Shown here: positions 47,721 to 58,381 of the stretch, piece by piece
How positions within the stretch are numbered: the first letter of the stretch is position 1
Layout: every line of letters starts with the position of its first letter
From: Faecalicatena orotica
GTDB lineage: Bacteria > Bacillota > Clostridia > Lachnospirales > Lachnospiraceae
Assembly (NCBI RefSeq): GCF_003149245.1
Contig: NZ_QGDL01000017.1
Span: forward strand, 1 to 64,000
DNA length: 64,000 nt
Reading direction: 5' to 3'
The notes under the pieces: model-generated
Told to the model about the DNA's origin: nothing
What the model saw: only the letters and a program-made list of their open reading frames with translations
The model's database searches: none
Made by a program: the position numbers and the translations under genes

Positions 47721-49220
47721 CTATATTTGAAAGTCTGCTAACCATTTCATTGTTAAGGCATAGTATTTTTCATCAAACTTGTCTGTGTATGACATCGCCC
47801 AAACTTCGTCCGCATCAAGAGTTATTTTGTTTACTCCATGTTCTTTGAAATATCCGAAAAAATCCAACTCGTCCATTGCACTTAGCTTTTCAATGTTCAT
47901 CTGTCGGAATATCATATACTGAACAAATTCCTCGGAAGAGTGGCATTCTCTTGTTACTATATCCAAATCGTAAATATTCACTGCATACGGTATTAGCTGA
48001 TTTTCTGACAACTGCAAATAGTTATAGATTTCTGATGGAATTGATGTAAAATTGTCCATCATAATGCTACATGGGAAATTCCATGTAGTGCTATTTATAC
48101 TCACTTCATTGTCATTTTCGTCCACAAATGTACCGTCACCATTTAAGTGCTCAATAGTTCTTACCGATTGTTCATATGCTTTTCCAATAGCCTTATAGAC
48201 ATCATCTTTAATTGCATCTAAGTTTCCTCTAAGAGCAGGAAGTGTTAATAGTTTGCCTTTTGCTTCCGCAAAAACAGTAGCATTATTACTTTGGGCTGTA
48301 ATATCAGCTTCAAATGTTTTGGTGTTTGGTGGATATTTTAAGGATAGATGTACAGTATCAAAAAGACGTAAAAAATACTCTTTTGCTAATTGCTCGACTA
48401 CATCACCTCTGTTTTTCGTATATCGAGCTACTACATCTTGAGCAAATTTTTTCTCCGTAATGAAAGTATAATGAAATATTTTAGGGAAATTGGAGATTGT
48501 TGAAACAGGTATTGGCATATAAATATAGTTTCCAAAGTCAACAAAAGGTTTCGCATATAATGGATTAAAATCATCTGTCGAAACAGCTTTTAAATCGGCA
48601 TCCCCCGGTTTAATTGAAAGGTAGCAAAATAAGCTGTCAATTTCAGCTTTATCAAACTTTTTATAAAGCATTTCCTTAGGTACTTTAAATCCATGCGACT
48701 GAATTAAAGCTATTTTATTAGTAGAACTATCTGCTACAAGTAAAATACTCATGTAAAATTGATATGTAAACATGACTACTTTTTGACACGTTGAAAATGA
48801 AAACCCATATGTGTTTTTCAAATCTTCATCAAATGGCTTATAAAATCTCTCCGCAGCTTCCATTAACTGAAATTGATAGGCATCTCCACGGAACGACATA
48901 TTCTTTAACTTCATTAAGGTTGACTTCAAAACATCTTGTTTCTTGTCATCACTCGCATTCATATTTTCAAAAACTATCTTGAATATGTTATCAATAGCAG
49001 GAGCAAACACCATAGTTGCGGTCTGCTTTAATTCTTCATAATCATTTGATAAAAAGGGGGTGGCTTCTGTACTATTCTGTCTAATTACATTTGCTGCCAA
49101 CCACTCACTGGCAGGAATGCGACAATCCGATAATGCTTCATCTTTATCTGCGGACATTAACAAAATTGCATTGAGTAAATCCTCTGTTTTATAGTTTTTC
49201 ATCATATATTCTAAGTTCAT
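47721..49220 (-). CDS. Unknown 499-aa protein with PD-(D/E)XK nuclease-like motifs
   Basis: I do not recognise a named family. The N-terminal 270 residues are helical. Around residues 290-350 the pattern GDVVEQLAKEYFLRLF, then FEADITAQ and, 10 residues on, VFAEAKGKLL gives the Glu, Asp and Glu-X-Lys of PD-(D/E)XK nucleases (NERD-like order). The C-terminal region may bind a partner. The ATG at 49220 follows AGGAGG. It lies between mobC and the relaxase, where Tn1549-like elements usually have no such gene. Possible roles are defence or competition with other mobile DNA. Confidence 0.7.
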   Translation of the reverse strand: MNLEYMMKNYKTEDLLNAILLMSADKDEALSDCRIPASEWLAANVIRQNSTEATPFLSNDYEELKQTATMVFAPAIDNIFKIVFENMNASDDKKQDVLKSTLMKLKNMSFRGDAYQFQLMEAAERFYKPFDEDLKNTYGFSFSTCQKVVMFTYQFYMSILLVADSSTNKIALIQSHGFKVPKEMLYKKFDKAEIDSLFCYLSIKPGDADLKAVSTDDFNPLYAKPFVDFGNYIYMPIPVSTISNFPKIFHYTFITEKKFAQDVVARYTKNRGDVVEQLAKEYFLRLFDTVHLSLKYPPNTKTFEADITAQSNNATVFAEAKGKLLTLPALRGNLDAIKDDVYKAIGKAYEQSVRTIEHLNGDGTFVDENDNEVSINSTTWNFPCSIMMDNFTSIPSEIYNYLQLSENQLIPYAVNIYDLDIVTRECHSSEEFVQYMIFRQMNIEKLSAMDELDFFGYFKEHGVNKITLDADEVWAMSYTDKFDEKYYALTMKWLADFQI

Positions 49221-49310
49221 CCTTTTACCTCCTAACCCTGACAGCTTAATTATATCGCACATCACATAAAACTACTACACTTCCTTTATAAACAAAAAGC
49301 AAAAGCCTTA

Positions 49311-49361
49311 CCATAAAGCAAAGGTCAAGATAAACGGATTTTCGCTGCCCTTGCTTTATGG
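49311..49361. repeat. Inverted repeat between the two cassette genes
   Basis: CCATAAAGCAAAGG (49311-49324) pairs with CCCTTGCTTTATGG (49348-49361) with one mismatch. It is followed on the minus strand by a partly T-rich stretch. It is either the terminator of the 144-aa gene or an alternative transfer-origin candidate, since it lies upstream of the relaxase. Confidence 0.55.
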
Positions 49362-49385
49362 CGGCACTCCTGCTGTGCGGCAATT

Positions 49386-49419
49386 AAGGGGCAATAGCAC
49401 ACAAATGCTATCGCCCCTT
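49386..49419. repeat. Second inverted repeat between the cassette genes
   Basis: AAGGGGCAATAGC (49386-49398) pairs with GCTATCGCCCCTT (49407-49419) with one mismatch and an 8-base loop. It has no T run on either side and starts 27 bases past the stop of the 144-aa gene. Confidence 0.55.
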
Positions 49420-49445
49420 CGTAATTATATACTATGTCTTTAATT

Positions 49446-49880
49446 CTATACGCTCGTGACTACAAGTTTATATTGTGGATTTGAAATTGTTTTCGCATAA
49501 ACAGCAGCAGTTCCAAAATATTTGGAACCTGAGAATTTACCAATTCGTGTCCGCTCTAAGCTGTCATTAGCATCTGGAAAACCTTTAGCAATAGGAGTAT
49601 ATCCATAAGCTTTCATGACAAAGCGCACCATCCACCCGATATTACGTCTATTTGGTGCATTACAATCTTCCGCATTGTGGTTAAGAGGAAATAATTTGCA
49701 GTCTGCAAATTTGTCCTCCAACTCTTTTACTACACCAGTCAGCGCTGGAAGTCCCACTTTTGACATAGCAATCATCTGATTAACTGATTCCGGTTGACAC
49801 AAGAAGTCCATTATCTCGTTTGTATCAGAATTGTTAGGTATTGAACTGTTTTTGAAAAAATCTGCTGTAATTTTATTCAT
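49446..49880 (-). CDS. Unknown 144-aa protein, partner of the nuclease-like gene (putative)
   Basis: The ATG at 49880 follows GGAGGTAG. The protein is helical in its first half (NEIMDFLCQPESVNQMIAMS, then LTGVVKELEDKFADC). The C-terminal part is basic with a NRRNIGWMVRFVMKAYGYTP segment. No known domain. It lies upstream of and co-oriented with the 499-aa gene; together they occupy the mobC-relaxase interval. Confidence 0.65.
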   Translation of the reverse strand: MNKITADFFKNSSIPNNSDTNEIMDFLCQPESVNQMIAMSKVGLPALTGVVKELEDKFADCKLFPLNHNAEDCNAPNRRNIGWMVRFVMKAYGYTPIAKGFPDANDSLERTRIGKFSGSKYFGTAAVYAKTISNPQYKLVVTSV

Positions 49881-49986
49881 TTTCTCTACCTCCTCCATAT
49901 ATCTATAAAGCGATTTGCTTCATAGATATATGGTACGCTGTTTTTACCGTTCTGTCAAGTCTTTGTAGCAAAATGATTCAAAGATT

Positions 49987-50322
49987 TCAAATTGCCGCAA
50001 GCCTTAACATAATTTCCTCCGCAGCTTCCCAAAGCCTGTCATAGCTTTTTCGCAAATCCTCAATGTCCTCTTCGTAAATACTACCTGTTTCATGTGCCCG
50101 TTTGGTGAGCTGATTAAGACTGTTACTCGTTACTCTCAGCACCCTTACAAGCTCTCTCACATCGGCGGTATCAAGATGAATAATAAGCCCGTCAATCGCC
50201 ATTTTGCGGAGGTAGGCTTCAGTGTTTTTTGTGCCAAGCTCCTGCATTTTTTGGTCTATCAGCTCTTTTTCCTGCTCGGTTACTCTAAGCTGAATACGGA
50301 TATTCCTCTGTCTGTTCGCCAT
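49987..50322 (-). CDS. mobC: MobC relaxosome accessory protein
   Basis: A 111-aa protein. An N-terminal ribbon-helix-helix-like segment (IRIQLRVTEQEKELIDQKMQ) is followed by a long helix with the typical NSLNQLTKRAHETGSIYEED motif. MobC proteins bind near oriT and assist the relaxase. Its ATG overlaps the stop codon of the 2606-aa gene by one base (TAATG). The relaxase gene is normally next but here lies more than 2 kb away. Confidence 0.92.
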   Translation of the reverse strand: MANRQRNIRIQLRVTEQEKELIDQKMQELGTKNTEAYLRKMAIDGLIIHLDTADVRELVRVLRVTSNSLNQLTKRAHETGSIYEEDIEDLRKSYDRLWEAAEEIMLRLAAI

Positions 50323-53300
50323 TAGCGTTCCTCTCTTTCTGACTTGGATTTTTTGGGGTGTGTAGTACCTTTTTGCGGTGGCTGCTTTAAGCTGTCCAAG
50401 ATAGAGGGTCGCTCCCGTTTGGCTACCACCTCATTATCCTTTGAGGGGGCAAAACGCATGGCACTCATATTAAGCTCTCTGTCGAGAACAACAAGCCGTG
50501 CGGTTTTGTCCTTTAGCTCCTGTTCCTGCGCAAATGGCTTTTGCACCTCCACCTTTGCCGCTGCCTGCTGATTATAGAGGTTTTCCAGTTCCTTTTGTAC
50601 CGCCTGTAACCGTCCCTGCATACCGTTTAGGGCATTGTCGATACGGGTGAGATTTCCCCTTGCATCAAGCCCCAATTTCGCCGTGTGGCTCATTGCTCTT
50701 TTGAGGGTGAGGGTATGCTCGTTGCCAAAGGCAGCATAGCTCAAATACATGGTAAATCTTTTGTAACTGCCGATTTCCACAGGGTCGCTATTTTTCACTT
50801 CCTTGCAGGCTTCGAGGATTGCCGCCCCTGCATTGTCCTTGTCAGTGAGGGTATCGCCCTTAATGGTAATCTCAAAATCATCTTTAGGTAGCTCACCGCC
50901 CTGTGGCTCTTTGGGAGTATGCTCTGCCAGTGTCACAATGTCCTGTTCAAAGCCTTTGATGTAGCCCTTATGACGTTCAATGCTTTCGGGGAAATGCTTC
51001 AGCAGATTATCTTCCAAGCGGTATTTTGTGCTTTGGTAATTGGCTTTTAACAGCTTCAGCCTTGCGACTTCAATATCCAAGTCCATTTTTTCCTTAATCA
51101 AGGGGTTGCCTGCACACAGAGCCTTAATTTCTGCATAGGAGAGTGCAGCTTCGTCTATATCCTCACAGGAACGGACAGGGGATTTTGAGGTCATAATCTG
51201 ACTGATAAACTTCTGCTTGTTTTCCACCGTCTGCCAAAGATACGCATCAAAGGTGTCCTCGGTGACATAGCGGAAGATTTTTACCTGTTCGTTTTCATTA
51301 CCTTGGCGGACAATTCTGCCGGAGCGTTGGGTCAAATCCCCCGGTCGCCACGGGCAATCTAAATCGTGCAAAGCCACAAGGCGGTCTTGCACATTCATGC
51401 CGGCACCGCATTTGGCGGTACTGCCGAGAAGAACACGCACATCGCCGTTACGCACATTTGCAAACAGTTCCTTTTTGCGATTATCGGTATTGGCTTCGTG
51501 AATAAAAGCTACTTCGCTTGCAGGCACACCCTTTGCGATGAGCTTATCCCGTATGTCCTCATATACGCTAAACCTAAACTGTGCTTCGGGCGTTGTTACA
51601 TCATCGGGGAGAGCATCTTCAAGAGCGTGTAGCTCTACACCGTTAATCGTGCTGCCGCTTGCCTTTGCTACACGTTCAAGTTTAGGTCTGCCTTTTGGGG
51701 TGGACAGGTCGCAGAACAAGAGCTGTGTCAGCTTTTCGTCCTTGCCGTCCTCCCATATCCGCAGAATATTGTTTACACAGGTGTTTACCTTGCTTTCGGG
51801 GTCATCGGGCAGCATAGAATTTATCACTCGTTGGTCAAGCCCCAATTTTCGCCCGTCTGAGGTCACTTTCAGCATATTGTCGATAGAGGGGTCTATGCGG
51901 TCATTGTGTATTCTTGCGGCTCGTTCTGAAAGCTCCTGCACCAGTTCCTGCTGTATCTCGGTGGGCTTTGCAACCACCGTTTCATAGATAACCTCGGGAG
52001 TTGGCAAGTTCAGCTCGTCAGAGGTCTTGATGTCGGCAACTTCCTTGAACATCGACATAAGCTCGGGCAGATTGAAAAACTTTGAAAACCTTGTGCGTGG
52101 GCGGTAGCCCTTGCCCTCGGGGGCAAGCTCATTTTGGGTCACCGTTTCCCCAAAGGTACTCGCCCAAGCATCAAAATGGATTAAACCTTTTTCTCTAAGG
52201 GTGTCATACTGCAAATATCGCTGCATGGTGTATAGCTCCACCATTGAATTGCTCACTGGGGTGCCTGTGGCGAATACCGTACCTCTGCCACCTGTCAACT
52301 CGTCCATGTAACGGCTCTTTAGGAACATATCACTTGATTTTTGGGCATCGGAGGTGGATAGCCCTGCTACATTTCGCATTTTCGTGAATGTGAAAAGATT
52401 TTTGTAGCTGTGGGCTTCGTCTACATAAAGCCTGTCTACACCTAACTGTTCAAAGGTAACAACGCTGTCCTTGCGTTCCCTTGCTTCCAGTTTTTTCAGT
52501 CGTTCAATCAGTCCCTTTTTGGTGCGTTCAAACTGCTTGACGGTAAATCCCTCACCGCCGCTTGACTTTACTTCCCGTATGCCTTGCTCAATTTCATCAA
52601 TCTGCTTACGGAGCAAGCGTTCCTGCCGTTCCAAGGAAACAGGGATACGCTCAAACTGGCTGTGTCCGATAATCACGGCATCATATTCCCCTGTGGCAAT
52701 TCTCGCACAAAACTTCTTGCGGTTTTTTGTTTCAAAGTCTTTCTTCGTGGCCACCAAGATATTGGCGGCAGGATAAAGCCTTAGAAACTCGCTTGCCCAT
52801 TGCTCGGTTAAATGGTTAGGTACGGCAAAAAGTGGCTTTTGGCATAGCCCAAGCCGTTTGCTTTCCATTGCTCCTGCAATCATTTCAAAGGTTTTGCCTG
52901 CACCTACTTCGTGTGCAAGCAGAGTGTTGTTGCCATAAAGAATATGGGCAATGGCATTGATTTGATGTTCACGGAGCTTGATTTGTGGGTTCATACCCAC
53001 AAAATTGATATGGCTGCCGTCATACTCTCGGGGTCTTACGGAATTAAAACGCTCGTTGTATAGCTTAACAAGGGTCTGCCGTCTGTCGGCATCTCTAAAA
53101 ATCCAGTCCTTAAATGCGTCCTTGATAAGCTGCTGTTTTTGCTGTGCAAGCTGTGTGGCATCTACATTGAGTACACGGATTTCCTTGCCGTCCGGCTCGG
53201 TCTTTGTATCATAGATACGTACATCACGGAGATTAAGGGTATCTTCAAAGATTTTGTATGCGTTGGCTCTGTCTGTGCCGTAGGTGGCATAGGCGGCAAC

Positions 53301-56300
53301 ATCATCATAGCTTATGGAGTTTTTGGCAGTTACGCTCCATTCCGCAGTGAAATTGGAGTAATTGACCTTGATACTGCCTTGATTGCGGTAAGGGGTGTCA
53401 AAGAGCTCATACATAAATTCCTGCATATACTCTTTGTCAATCCATGTGCTGCCGATACGCACCTCAATTTCGCTTGCATCTAAATCCTTGGGCTGCGCCT
53501 GTTTTAGTGCTTCTACATTGACTGTGTATTCCGCAGAAGTGTGGGCGGCAAGCTCGGCGGTGCGGAGCTTTTCACGGACATTGCCCGAAAGGTATTCGTC
53601 TGCTGTGACATAGTGGGGCGGTGCATCGGTGTGGTATAGTTCGGGTACACGGAAAATAACCCCTTTAAGCTGTGCCGCAATTTCTTCTTCCGATAGCCCT
53701 GTCAGCTCTGCCATAAAACACAAATCCACTTTTGCTTTTTCGGAAATGGATACGGCAAGAGCTTCAGAGGGAGTGTCCACGCTTGTGATATTTGCGGCTT
53801 TTTTAATCGTTCGTTTGGTGAACATATCCGCCTTAGCTTTCAGTTTGCCGTCCTCGTCCACATCTTCAAGGGAGCATAGGAGGTAGTAGGAGTTATCCTC
53901 GCTAAAGGCAAGGGCATTGCCGCGGCTGTTAATTAGCCCATATTTTGCGGTAAACTTATCGTAGAGCTGATTGAGCTTTTGTTGCTCTGCCTTAATTACC
54001 TCATCGCTAAAATCTTCAAGCTGATAATAGATAAGGTCGTTTACACACTCACGCAGCTCCACAAGTCCTGTGACACGCTCTTTTGCAGTCTGATTTAGAG
54101 CAGGCTTTACCATGCGGGAGTTTTCACGGAAGTAAACCTCACCGTCCACAAGGGTGTAGGTGTGATTTTTCACATTGGGGTCGGCAGGGATAGACACTTG
54201 CTCGGAGATTTCTATATCGGGCAGATCCGCTACGCTGATTTCGCCCTCAATGTTTTGTACAGCCGATTTGAGCTGTTCAGATAGCTCTGCACCCTCTATG
54301 GGAACGCAGGCACTTTCCATACCAAACTGACCGCTGACCATTTCCATATTACCCAGTATCATTTCGGGGTGGCCTGCAAAATAGCTGTTTAGGGAGATGT
54401 CATTTTCATCAAGTCCAAGGTGTATCCAATCCCTATCCACATCAATGGGTCTGTCACGCTTTTGCAGAAAGATAATATCACTGGTAACTTCCGTGCCGGC
54501 ATTTTGACTAAATGCGTTGTTTGGCAAGCGGATAGCTCCAAGTAGTTCAGCTCTCTGTGCAAGGTATCGTCTGACCTCGGGATTTTTCTTGTCCATCGTT
54601 CCCTTGGAGGTGACGAAGACAACAATACCGCCGGGGCGGACTTTATCCAAAGCCTTTGCGAAAAAGTGGTCGTGAATGAGAAAGTTTTGATTATCGTAGC
54701 GTTTTTCACTGAGCTTGTAGTTTCCAAAGGGAACATTGCCGATAGCAAGGTCAAAAAAGCTGTCGGGTAGGTCTGTTTTCTCAAAACCTGTAATGGCGAT
54801 ATTTGCACTTGGGTAGAGCTGTTTTGCAATCCTGCCTGTAATGCTGTCAAGCTCTACACCATAGAGGTTAGAGCCTTGCATACTCCCGGGGAGCATACCG
54901 AAAAAGTTGCCTGTGCCGCAGGCAGGCTCTAAGATGTTGCCAGTGGTAAAGCCTACTTGCTCTACGGCATCATAAATTGCTTTAATGACGGTGGGAGAGG
55001 TGTAATGGGCATTAAGGGTGCTTGCCCTTGCCATTTCGTACTCGTCCTCGGTTAAGAGGTCTTTTAGCTGTAAATATTCACCGTGCCAGTTATCTTTGGT
55101 TTCATCAAAGACATCGGGCAAGCCGCCCCAACCGACATATTGGGACAGGGTTTCCTGTTCTTTTTTTGTGGCAAAGCGATTTTCACGCTCAAGGGTCTGC
55201 AAGGTAGTGATAGCGGCGATGTTTCGCTGAAACTTCTCTCGTTTGTTGCCCTTACCTAAATGGGTATCGGTAATGCGAAAGTCCTCGGCTTGCTCCTGCG
55301 CCGCCTTAGTTTGAGGGTAACGCTCCAAAAGCTGCAAAAAGCTGTCACGGCTCTCAGCTCTCAGCACAGGATAGAATAAAGAGGGGTCACGCAGGGTCAC
55401 TTGATGGTCGGTGATTTCCTCAATGAAAAAAGGCGTACCGTTTTCAAGATAGACCGTATCGCCTTTACTGTAAGGAATAGGGGTAATTTTCGCTTGTTTT
55501 TCTTCGGAAGGGAGTACCTTTTGCACAACCTCCCACATGGTTTTGACTTCATTGGGGGTAAGCACATCAAGGGCATTAATGTTGTTCCATTTATTGCCGT
55601 AAGTGTCGGGAATAAAAAATCTGTTCCAATCCTTGCCGTCCGTTTCAAATACAATACGCTGTTCGCTGTACTCTTTGAGAACAAGCCCATTGAGGGCAAA
55701 ACGCTCCCATATTTCATTGGTGGCATTGACCTCAACCGTTACTAAATAGCTGTTTTCCTTAATCTTAAAAACATCGGGGTTTTGGGTATCGTACATATCT
55801 AAGGTAATTTCCACCGCATTGCTTGGTACAGCTTCTACGGCAGGCTGCTCCGGCTCACCAAGAGAGGTAAACGCACCCTTTGCCACAAGCTGACCGATAT
55901 GCCGTTGTACCTTTGCCCAAGACAGCTCAAGGGATAAGTCGCCTTTGGTAACGGTAAAAGCAGGGAGATTACCACCGTATTCGTTCTTCAGCCAGTCGGC
56001 TGTACCACGCTCACGGCTGTGGTCTTGCATATATGCAATCACCCTTGATTTACTGTCCTCGTTGCCGTTCCAGTGGAGCAAGGTGGTTTCAAGATCAGAT
56101 TGGGTAATTTCCGCCACAATTTCGTGTGTATCGGCTTTCACGGTGTCGGTAAGTGGTACTTGTGGCTGTGGCTCTGCCTCAACCTCTTTTATCGGCTCAC
56201 TTGCGGTGGAGCGTATAAAATAAGGCTTGCGTTCGCCGTCATCCATAGAAACAAGCACTATATTTCTTCCGTTGTCCAACAGCTTTTGGGTGTACTGCTC

Positions 56301-58142
56301 AAGCACATGGTCGGGAAAACCGCACATCGGCACACGCTCATCGTCAAAGCCTATTCTGCGGTAGTTTGAACGCAAGTCGAGGGTATTTGCTACAAACTCT
56401 GCATCATCTCCAAGGACTTCATAAAAGCTGCTCAACGGATACATCACAATGTCATCGGGGTACTCTGCCTTTATATCAAGATAGCCTTGATAAAGAGGTG
56501 TCACCTGTGATAAATGCGGAACAGGCTCGGGAGCTGTGTTTTGAAAGGTATCGGCAAGGTTAAAGTCAAGCTGTTTACTCTCAAAATTGTGAAAGTAAAT
56601 GTATATCGTGTCGGGAGCTAAAGTAATGGAAAAATCTTTATCCTTGCTAAGTTCCGATAGAAACCTGTTGCTATATATCGCTTCGTTAATGGTTATTTCA
56701 TCGGTTTTATCTTCACGGTTGAAATAGGTAAAAGCATCGTTACCGCTGAATGATGCCGCCGGACTTCCGATGTAAATGGATAGGTTTTTCTTCTTGCTTG
56801 AGATATGCTCCCATACTCTTAGCTCGGGCTTTTCTGCATAAAATGTGCCTTTATACTTGGTATCTAAGCTGTTGAAAAAGTCTACAAGCCAGTTTGCGAG
56901 TAAATTCTCGTTTTTAGTCTCAAGGGATAGTTGCCCGCTTTCGGGCATAGAAAAAGCGGACTGACCTTGCGTTTTTATACGCTCTTGCCTGTCCGCCATA
57001 TTCTGTATTTGCTCCTGCTCGGTGGGGAATAAGGTTAGCTGTAAACCAGTTCCGTCAAAATCAGTTCCTCCGCTTGGGCTTTGAGGTTGTTCATGTGTCC
57101 CACCCATGCCATCTGATTGCTCATCTTGTCGGGCGGTGTCTGTGTTTTCGTGAGGTCTGCCATTATCTGCTCCAGTCTGCGGCTCGCTGTCTTGTCTATC
57201 TCCAGTAGGTGAGCTTGCAGCTTCTCGCTCAGTAACAGATGATTGAACAGAGCTTTGCGGTGTTCCTGTAAGTATGTTTTCCTCATTCTGCCGTACTTGC
57301 CGAGGGGTTGTGTCGGTTGCTCCGATAGACTGATGCTCGATATCTGATAGTCCCCGTTCTTCTGATAAGTGATGTTGTTCATGTTCATTGCTCCTTTCAC
57401 GGTCTGTTTTTGTAATGGTAATGGCGATTTGTCTAAAAACCTGTTCGCTTTGTTCGCTGACCGCCGTACCCAAAAGGCTGACAGCAGCAGAGGTGTTAAA
57501 ATCAAAGACGGGTAGAAAATCCTCATGCTCAAAATAGCTCTCGGTATCCAGTCCGCATCGCTTCATAAGGGTGTAGGCTATGCTGACGGTGGCGGCATTT
57601 TCAAAGGCTACCTTTAGGTTATCTTCGTCATAGTCCTCTAAAAAGCTATCTACTGCCAAATAGGATAAATCCTCTTTATTGTTATCATAATACTCTGCCG
57701 CTAATTCCTTTGCAATGTTGTAAAAGCCGTCAAGCAGATTATCCGCATTTACATCAAACTTATCTGCAAGCATTTCTAAAAGTGGCTCGGTATGGTGTTC
57801 TTTCATTTCCCAAAGGAAAGGGCGGCGAGAGTTATCTCGGCCGCCCGTATCAGAAACATCAAACACATATTTTAATCTTGGTCTTTCGCCTGTGGCATCG
57901 AGCAATGCAATGCCCGTAGATCCACGGCGAACAAATCTGTTCATTTTATCGTTCCACAGCTCATATTCGGCACAAGCCGTTGCATCGGGTCTTTGTGCAT
58001 GAATCATAAGCTGTTCATGGTAGGGGTATTTGTATAGCCGCCCCACAGTGGCAAGAAAGCCTGTCCAGTTAGCAAGGCTACTTGTCAGTCTTTCGGCGGT
58101 ATGCTCTGCAAGCTGTGCAAAGACTTGTGCTTTTGTTGGCAT
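50322..58142 (-). CDS. Giant methylase/SNF2-type helicase of Tn1549-like elements
   Basis: 2606 aa. An N-terminal ArdC-like segment (about 1-110) and a linker region (about 230-400) precede a DNA methylase domain with SAM motif [13 protein letters not shown] (about 1065) and the catalytic-type NVPFG (about 1137). The SNF2 helicase has Walker A HEVGAGKT (about 1742), DEAH in LYVDEAHSY (about 1905) and [11 protein letters not shown] (about 2275). A coiled C-terminal region closes it. It may protect transferred DNA from restriction and assist strand processing. It is the longest gene of the element and is coupled to mobC. Confidence 0.9.
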   Translation of the reverse strand: MPTKAQVFAQLAEHTAERLTSSLANWTGFLATVGRLYKYPYHEQLMIHAQRPDATACAEYELWNDKMNRFVRRGSTGIALLDATGERPRLKYVFDVSDTGGRDNSRRPFLWEMKEHHTEPLLEMLADKFDVNADNLLDGFYNIAKELAAEYYDNNKEDLSYLAVDSFLEDYDEDNLKVAFENAATVSIAYTLMKRCGLDTESYFEHEDFLPVFDFNTSAAVSLLGTAVSEQSEQVFRQIAITITKTDRERSNEHEQHHLSEERGLSDIEHQSIGATDTTPRQVRQNEENILTGTPQSSVQSSVTEREAASSPTGDRQDSEPQTGADNGRPHENTDTARQDEQSDGMGGTHEQPQSPSGGTDFDGTGLQLTLFPTEQEQIQNMADRQERIKTQGQSAFSMPESGQLSLETKNENLLANWLVDFFNSLDTKYKGTFYAEKPELRVWEHISSKKKNLSIYIGSPAASFSGNDAFTYFNREDKTDEITINEAIYSNRFLSELSKDKDFSITLAPDTIYIYFHNFESKQLDFNLADTFQNTAPEPVPHLSQVTPLYQGYLDIKAEYPDDIVMYPLSSFYEVLGDDAEFVANTLDLRSNYRRIGFDDERVPMCGFPDHVLEQYTQKLLDNGRNIVLVSMDDGERKPYFIRSTASEPIKEVEAEPQPQVPLTDTVKADTHEIVAEITQSDLETTLLHWNGNEDSKSRVIAYMQDHSRERGTADWLKNEYGGNLPAFTVTKGDLSLELSWAKVQRHIGQLVAKGAFTSLGEPEQPAVEAVPSNAVEITLDMYDTQNPDVFKIKENSYLVTVEVNATNEIWERFALNGLVLKEYSEQRIVFETDGKDWNRFFIPDTYGNKWNNINALDVLTPNEVKTMWEVVQKVLPSEEKQAKITPIPYSKGDTVYLENGTPFFIEEITDHQVTLRDPSLFYPVLRAESRDSFLQLLERYPQTKAAQEQAEDFRITDTHLGKGNKREKFQRNIAAITTLQTLERENRFATKKEQETLSQYVGWGGLPDVFDETKDNWHGEYLQLKDLLTEDEYEMARASTLNAHYTSPTVIKAIYDAVEQVGFTTGNILEPACGTGNFFGMLPGSMQGSNLYGVELDSITGRIAKQLYPSANIAITGFEKTDLPDSFFDLAIGNVPFGNYKLSEKRYDNQNFLIHDHFFAKALDKVRPGGIVVFVTSKGTMDKKNPEVRRYLAQRAELLGAIRLPNNAFSQNAGTEVTSDIIFLQKRDRPIDVDRDWIHLGLDENDISLNSYFAGHPEMILGNMEMVSGQFGMESACVPIEGAELSEQLKSAVQNIEGEISVADLPDIEISEQVSIPADPNVKNHTYTLVDGEVYFRENSRMVKPALNQTAKERVTGLVELRECVNDLIYYQLEDFSDEVIKAEQQKLNQLYDKFTAKYGLINSRGNALAFSEDNSYYLLCSLEDVDEDGKLKAKADMFTKRTIKKAANITSVDTPSEALAVSISEKAKVDLCFMAELTGLSEEEIAAQLKGVIFRVPELYHTDAPPHYVTADEYLSGNVREKLRTAELAAHTSAEYTVNVEALKQAQPKDLDASEIEVRIGSTWIDKEYMQEFMYELFDTPYRNQGSIKVNYSNFTAEWSVTAKNSISYDDVAAYATYGTDRANAYKIFEDTLNLRDVRIYDTKTEPDGKEIRVLNVDATQLAQQKQQLIKDAFKDWIFRDADRRQTLVKLYNERFNSVRPREYDGSHINFVGMNPQIKLREHQINAIAHILYGNNTLLAHEVGAGKTFEMIAGAMESKRLGLCQKPLFAVPNHLTEQWASEFLRLYPAANILVATKKDFETKNRKKFCARIATGEYDAVIIGHSQFERIPVSLERQERLLRKQIDEIEQGIREVKSSGGEGFTVKQFERTKKGLIERLKKLEARERKDSVVTFEQLGVDRLYVDEAHSYKNLFTFTKMRNVAGLSTSDAQKSSDMFLKSRYMDELTGGRGTVFATGTPVSNSMVELYTMQRYLQYDTLREKGLIHFDAWASTFGETVTQNELAPEGKGYRPRTRFSKFFNLPELMSMFKEVADIKTSDELNLPTPEVIYETVVAKPTEIQQELVQELSERAARIHNDRIDPSIDNMLKVTSDGRKLGLDQRVINSMLPDDPESKVNTCVNNILRIWEDGKDEKLTQLLFCDLSTPKGRPKLERVAKASGSTINGVELHALEDALPDDVTTPEAQFRFSVYEDIRDKLIAKGVPASEVAFIHEANTDNRKKELFANVRNGDVRVLLGSTAKCGAGMNVQDRLVALHDLDCPWRPGDLTQRSGRIVRQGNENEQVKIFRYVTEDTFDAYLWQTVENKQKFISQIMTSKSPVRSCEDIDEAALSYAEIKALCAGNPLIKEKMDLDIEVARLKLLKANYQSTKYRLEDNLLKHFPESIERHKGYIKGFEQDIVTLAEHTPKEPQGGELPKDDFEITIKGDTLTDKDNAGAAILEACKEVKNSDPVEIGSYKRFTMYLSYAAFGNEHTLTLKRAMSHTAKLGLDARGNLTRIDNALNGMQGRLQAVQKELENLYNQQAAAKVEVQKPFAQEQELKDKTARLVVLDRELNMSAMRFAPSKDNEVVAKRERPSILDSLKQPPQKGTTHPKKSKSEREER

Positions 58143-58144
58143 TG

Positions 58145-58381
58145 TTAGTCCTCCTGTTCCTCAAAATCGGGAATAAGCTCACCCGAAAGGCTATCAAATT
58201 CCTCGTCACTCATAGCCGACAGCTTACCTATAACTGTCTTGGTGAGGACAAGTAGCTCGGTTTCTTCGTCTGAAAGGTGGCTTTGCATTTCCGAAAGCTC
58301 AAAAAGCAAATCTGCCCTCGAGCCTGTGTTATAAATGCACATCAAATTACTTTCCTCTACTGTAAATCTGCTCATAATCAT
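58145..58381 (-). CDS. Transposon-transfer assisting protein (TTRAP)
   Basis: 78 aa. The sequence [20 protein letters not shown], then [20 protein letters not shown] and an acidic tail (PDFEEQED) fits the TTRAP family of conjugative elements. Its ATG overlaps the stop of the ArdC/LtrC-like gene (ATGA), which indicates translational coupling. Its molecular function is unknown. Confidence 0.88.
   Translation of the reverse strand: MIMSRFTVEESNLMCIYNTGSRADLLFELSEMQSHLSDEETELLVLTKTVIGKLSAMSDEEFDSLSGELIPDFEEQED

Noticed and set aside
57035-57532. 165-codon leftward frame within the giant helicase gene
   Set aside because: Same strand but a different frame; the main frame is continuous and carries the recognisable domains.
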